Positions 60,861 to 64,000 of a stretch of 64,000 nt of DNA are shown one piece after another. The translations under genes were made by a program, and so were the position numbers. The number at the start of each line of letters is the position of its first letter. The stretch's first letter is position 1. The notes beneath the pieces were generated by a model. It searched no databases. It had not been told where the DNA came from and saw only the letters and a list, made by a program, of their open reading frames with translations. The stretch is from CBDEFX01 sp965237635 (GTDB lineage: Bacteria; Chloroflexota; Dehalococcoidia; Lucifugimonadales; CAUZJF01): the NCBI GenBank assembly GCA_965237635.1, contig CBDEFX010000002.1:806001-870000 (forward strand), read 5' to 3'.

Positions 60861-62582
60861 GCCCGAATCCACCGAAGGAGGGCGTCGGATTAGCGTCCTG
60901 AGGCGGCAAGAAGGTGCTCCTGTGCTTCTGGGATAATGGTTTTGTAGCAAAAAACCGGCCCCGGAAAAGGAGCACCCAGTAGATGCTGCCACGCAACCAC
61001 CCCGACCGGATCCCAAATCACCTTCGACGACCGCCGCTTGGTGGCCAATGCCGGGCTGCTCCTTCCGGCCACCCTGGCGCGGCACCTCGGCCTGCCCGAA
61101 CTCGTCCGGCAGCGCCTCGACCTGGGCGATGCCCCGGGGCGGGCGAACACGAGCGACAAGATGATGACGCTGGTGGCGTCTGCGCTGGCTGGGGGCGACT
61201 GCATTGACGACGCCGATGTGTTGCGCACCGGGGGGACGGCCTGCACCCTGGGCGGCACGGTCAAGGCGCCATCCACCCTGGGCACCTTCCTGCGCAGCTT
61301 CCGGTGGGGCCACGTCCGTCAACTCGACCGGGTGAGCCGCGAGTTGCTGGCCCGGGCTTGGCAGGCCGGGGCGGGACCCGGCGACGGGCCCCTGACCATT
61401 GACCTGGACTCCACCATCTGCGAGACCTACGGACTGGCCAAGGAGGGCGCCCGCCACCACGGCTATACCGGCAAGCGGGGCTACCACCCGCTGCCGGCCA
61501 TCGCCGCCGGCACCGGAGACGTGCTGATGTCCCGGCTGCGCGAGGGCCGGGCCAACACCGCCCGCGGCGCCGCCCACTTCCTGCGGGAGACGGTGGGACG
61601 GGTGCGCTACGCCGGGGCCGACGGACGACTCACGCTACGGGCCGACAGCGGGTTCTACACTCATGGCGTGGTATCCGTCTGCCGCAAGATGGATGTCCGC
61701 TTCTCCATCACCATCCGCCAGCACAAAAGCCTGCACAATCTCATCGAGGCGATACCCGAAGATGCCTGGACGCCGATTCCTTACTGGATGGACGGTGCCG
61801 CCGATGTGGCCGAGACCACCTGCACCCCCTTCCAGGCCGAGGCGGACGCCGCGCCGGTACGGCTCATCGTCCGGCGGGTGAAGCCGACGCCCGGTTCCCA
61901 ACTGGCCCTCTTCGCCAAATACAGCTATCATGGCTTCATCACCGACCGGGACGGGGAGTTGCTCGAACTGGAGGCTGACCATCGCCGCCACGCCGAGATC
62001 GAGAATGCCATACGCGACCTCAAGTACGGCGTCGGGCTGAACCATCTCCCCTCGGGCCGCTTCGCCGCCAACGGTGCCTGGCTGGCCGTCCAGACGATGG
62101 CCCACAACCTGGCCCGCTGGACGGCGCGGATCGGTCTGGGAGAGCGGATAGCCACCACCAAGACCCTCCGGCGGCGGTTCTTCTCCCTGGCCGGACGGCT
62201 CACCCGCTCGGCACGCCGGTTGACCCTGCATCTTCCGGATCGCTGGCCTTGGGCTGAGAAGTTCAGCCGCGCCTTGGCCCGGCTGCGAGCCATTCCACTC
62301 CCGGCCTGACGGCACCGTCGGCGACCGACCCACCCACCGGACAACCGAAGATCCCCGCAGACTCGTGCCAGCCCGGTCCGAGAGAGTCCCCTGCTGCGTA
62401 TTCTCTCGCCATCCCGCGCATCACAGCTCCCGCAGACGGCCATAGGGGCCCCTGTGCGGCGATGAAGACCGTCCGCCGACCTCCCTACCCCAAATGGAAC
62501 CCAGGCTATTTCCCCTGTAGCTCCCTCACCCCCCTTCCGCTTTCCTCACGCCGTCCATCGGTGTCCTTCGGTGGATTCGGGC
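60861..62582 (+). mobile_element. IS1380-family insertion sequence, copy 5
   Basis: 1722 bp, flanked by TTA (60858-60860 and 62583-62585). One extra C near 61012 shifts the transposase frame. It lies directly upstream of a truncated IS1182-type transposase gene. Confidence 0.92.
60983..62309 (+). pseudogene. IS1380-family transposase, copy 5, frameshifted near its start
   Basis: The ATG at 60983 begins MLPRNHPDRI as in the other copies, but GATCCCAAATC (one C more than the other copies) breaks the frame at about codon 10. The rest is intact from about 61020 and could start at TTG 61038 (VANAGLLLP), giving 423 aa that lack the first 18 residues. Activity is doubtful but possible. Confidence 0.85.
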
Positions 62583-62589
62583 TTAGGGG

Positions 62590-63012
62590 GTGAAGTCGAT
62601 GCCACTTCGAGCGAAGGGCCGAGAGCAGATGTGGATGTTGCCGCCAACGCTTGACGAGCTGGTTCCCCCTGACCATCCGGCAAGATTTGTTGCTGAGTTC
62701 GTAGACGCGTTGGACCGGCGCGGATGGGCTGACCTTGGTGTTGAGATAGATGGGGAGTCTTTGGGAGCACCGGCGTACCATCCTCGCGCGCTGCTGAGCG
62801 TATGGCTGTACGGCTTCATGACGGGGGCACGCTCGTGCCGCAAGCTGGAGGCGGCTTGCCGGGACCAGATACCGTATCTTTGGCTGACAGGGTGGCAGCA
62901 TCCGGACCACAACACCTTGTGGAGGTTCTACAAAGGACATCGTCAAGCTATCAGGAAGTTGTTCAAGCGTACGGTGCGTATGGCGGTGACGATGGGTAGT
63001 GTCTTAGTTTGA
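62590..63012 (+). pseudogene. IS1182-family transposase fragment, C-terminus missing
   Basis: 140 aa. REQMWMLPPTLDELVPPDHPARFVAEFVDALD and YHPRALLSVWLYGFMTGARSCRKLEAACRDQIPYLWLTGWQHPDHNTLWRFYKGHR is the DUF772-type N-terminus of an IS1182-like transposase, different from the one at 8135. It stops after VRMAVTMGSVLV with no DDE part. The following 150 bp holds no gene. Confidence 0.8.
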
Positions 63013-63168
63013 AATGTTTCTGTTTCTGTTCCCCGGCGGGAACTTCGGGGCCTTCGTTCGTCGGGGAAGCGGCTCCGGTACGCCGACCTAATAGCGACAT
63101 TGAGGACGAGGGACTCAATGACGCGAAGCCGAAGACCGCTGGCTGTTGAGGGTGCACAGCGCCCCCCC

Positions 63169-63681
63169 TTAGCGGCGGCGCTTCATGCGGTTCCGCGCAC
63201 GTCGTTCCTCGCGATTCTGTGGCGGCGGCAACGGCTGCGCCTGAACGAAGTCGATGTCCGCCTGCGGCGGAATCTGGAATGTAAACTTCGTCTGACCCTT
63301 TGCATGGGTGATGGCGAAGTCGCCGGTGTTGATGATGTCCATGCCGATCAGCACATCCCCGCCGCTGAATCCGCCCCTGCTTACCGGAACGTTCGCCACA
63401 GTGACTTGGTTCGGCAGCCGGATGTTGACCATATAGAGATCGGTTTCATCAGGTTCATCGTCGATTCCCGCGTGGGCCACTTTGACCTTGCCTATTGGCT
63501 TTAGCCCGCACCGGTCGACTACTTCTTGTGTGATCGAGCTATGGGTAGCGCCTGTGTCCCAGATGGCTCCAAATCTACAGAACGCTCCCGGCATGCTTGG
63601 CGCCGGTTCAATGTCGCATAAACTCTTCAGGACACTAGACCGTCCGTCTACGGTCGCGGTGAATGCGTATGACCCCGGCAC
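63169..63681 (-). CDS. Retropepsin-like aspartic protease
   Basis: 170 aa from GTG 63681. The active-site motif is AIWDTGATHSSIT (Asp-Thr-Gly), and the second conserved strand reads GDVLIGMDIINTGDFAITH, as in clan AA retropepsin-like proteins. A basic C-terminus (REERRARNRMKRRR) ends it. The stop of the upstream gene and this GTG overlap as TAGTG, so both are translated together. Confidence 0.8.
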   Translation of the reverse strand: MPGSYAFTATVDGRSSVLKSLCDIEPAPSMPGAFCRFGAIWDTGATHSSITQEVVDRCGLKPIGKVKVAHAGIDDEPDETDLYMVNIRLPNQVTVANVPVSRGGFSGGDVLIGMDIINTGDFAITHAKGQTKFTFQIPPQADIDFVQAQPLPPPQNREERRARNRMKRRR

Positions 63682-63932
63682 TAGAGCCTCATGATCCTCG
63701 AATGAAACGTCTGGGTGTACGCGTCGGGACCGGGACTCACGGCCTGAACCAGAAACGTCCCTAGCTCGTGTGTCTTCTGTGACTCACTCACGGCTTCGAT
63801 GTGGCTGTCGTACGCGCCTAGGACGATACAGTCCTTGATCGCGATAACCTTGCCGTCGTATCGTGCTACCAGGTCGTCTTGATTCGCCAGATAGTAGTCA
63901 AACTCCTTGGCAAGACCGATTCTCTCAGTCAT
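63681..63932 (-). CDS. DUF5678-like small protein
   Basis: 83 aa from ATG 63932. EFDYYLANQDDLVARYDGKVIAIKDCIVLGAYDSHIEAV and HELGTFLVQAVSPGPDAYTQTF resembles the DUF5678 pattern of short proteins encoded next to retropepsin-like proteases. A longer start near the window edge adds a Gly-rich stretch without support. It is the first gene of a two-gene unit. Confidence 0.6.
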   Translation of the reverse strand: MTERIGLAKEFDYYLANQDDLVARYDGKVIAIKDCIVLGAYDSHIEAVSESQKTHELGTFLVQAVSPGPDAYTQTFHSRIMRL

Positions 63933-64000
63933 GGCTCCAATACCCCCCCCCGTGTTTCTGCTATTCCTGCCAAACATTATACATTTTGGAGCGAGTTGGT

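Noticed and set aside
1..64000. CRISPR arrays
   Set aside because: No regularly spaced direct repeats were seen. All repeats found are IS copies, MITEs or single palindromes.

Overview
The window looks like a GC-rich (about 60% by eye) bacterial chromosome. The best match is a Chloroflexota relative of the SAR202/Dehalococcoidia type. That is an inference from gene content: an hspR-grpE-dnaK operon, MOSC, phosphotriesterase-like, HpcH/HpaI aldolase, N-acyl-D-amino-acid deacylase and DRG-type GTPase genes, and many transposases. No rRNA gene or CRISPR array was seen. The only tRNA genes are Val(TAC) and Arg(GCG).

Layout. 1-14.5 kb is an eroded accessory island. It holds a HEPN/zinc-ribbon gene at the left edge, a shortened S8 subtilase, an ABC exporter, a replication-relaxation-like gene and two endonuclease/exonuclease/phosphatase genes. 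It is cut by two copies of a 1.72-kb IS1380-family element, an IS1182-family element and a small IS1182-derived MITE, and it is rearranged by a 3.6-kb inversion that splits two genes. A decayed polA 3' end closes the island. 14.5-18.1 kb has an acyl-ligase/ACP/acyltransferase fusion and a second, truncated IS1380-type transposase. 18.1-25.5 kb is a minus-strand phage head module (terminase, capsid, head closure, connector, portal) whose terminase is split by IS1380 copy 3. 25.5-27.4 kb has a run of hairpins and a collagen-like/LamG surface-protein gene with two homopolymer frameshifts.

27.4-32.1 kb is core. A DAHP synthase sits behind what reads as a complete aromatic-amino-acid attenuator: a leader peptide with Tyr-Trp-Tyr-Phe-Tyr-Phe, a terminator and a 9-bp antiterminator pairing. 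Next to it is hspR-grpE-dnaK, with a consensus promoter overlapped by a HAIR-like operator. 32.2-38.6 kb is an insertion hot spot in which one membrane-protein gene with tandem repeats has been hit by IS1380 copy 4, two IS3 elements and an IS66 element. 38.6-42.5 kb has a glutaredoxin-like gene, a second MITE, a broken histidine kinase, the two tRNAs and a GTPase.

42.6-60.7 kb is mostly intact metabolism and envelope genes: deacylase, SDR, an IS481 element, an MBL hydrolase with an S51-like peptidase, RidA, phosphotriesterase-like, aldo/keto reductase, MOSC, aldolase, a GldA/GldF-GldG/DUF4340-type ABC operon, a large transglutaminase membrane protein and a HAD hydrolase. 60.8-64 kb has IS1380 copy 5, an IS1182 fragment and a two-gene unit of a retropepsin-like protease with a DUF5678-like partner.

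The most interesting item is the DAHP synthase attenuator (28554-28744). The most informative structural items are the inversion between 6.85 and 10.41 kb, the five IS1380 copies with 3-bp TTA/TAA duplications, the IS1182 MITE pair, and the rebuildable gene broken by four insertion sequences.
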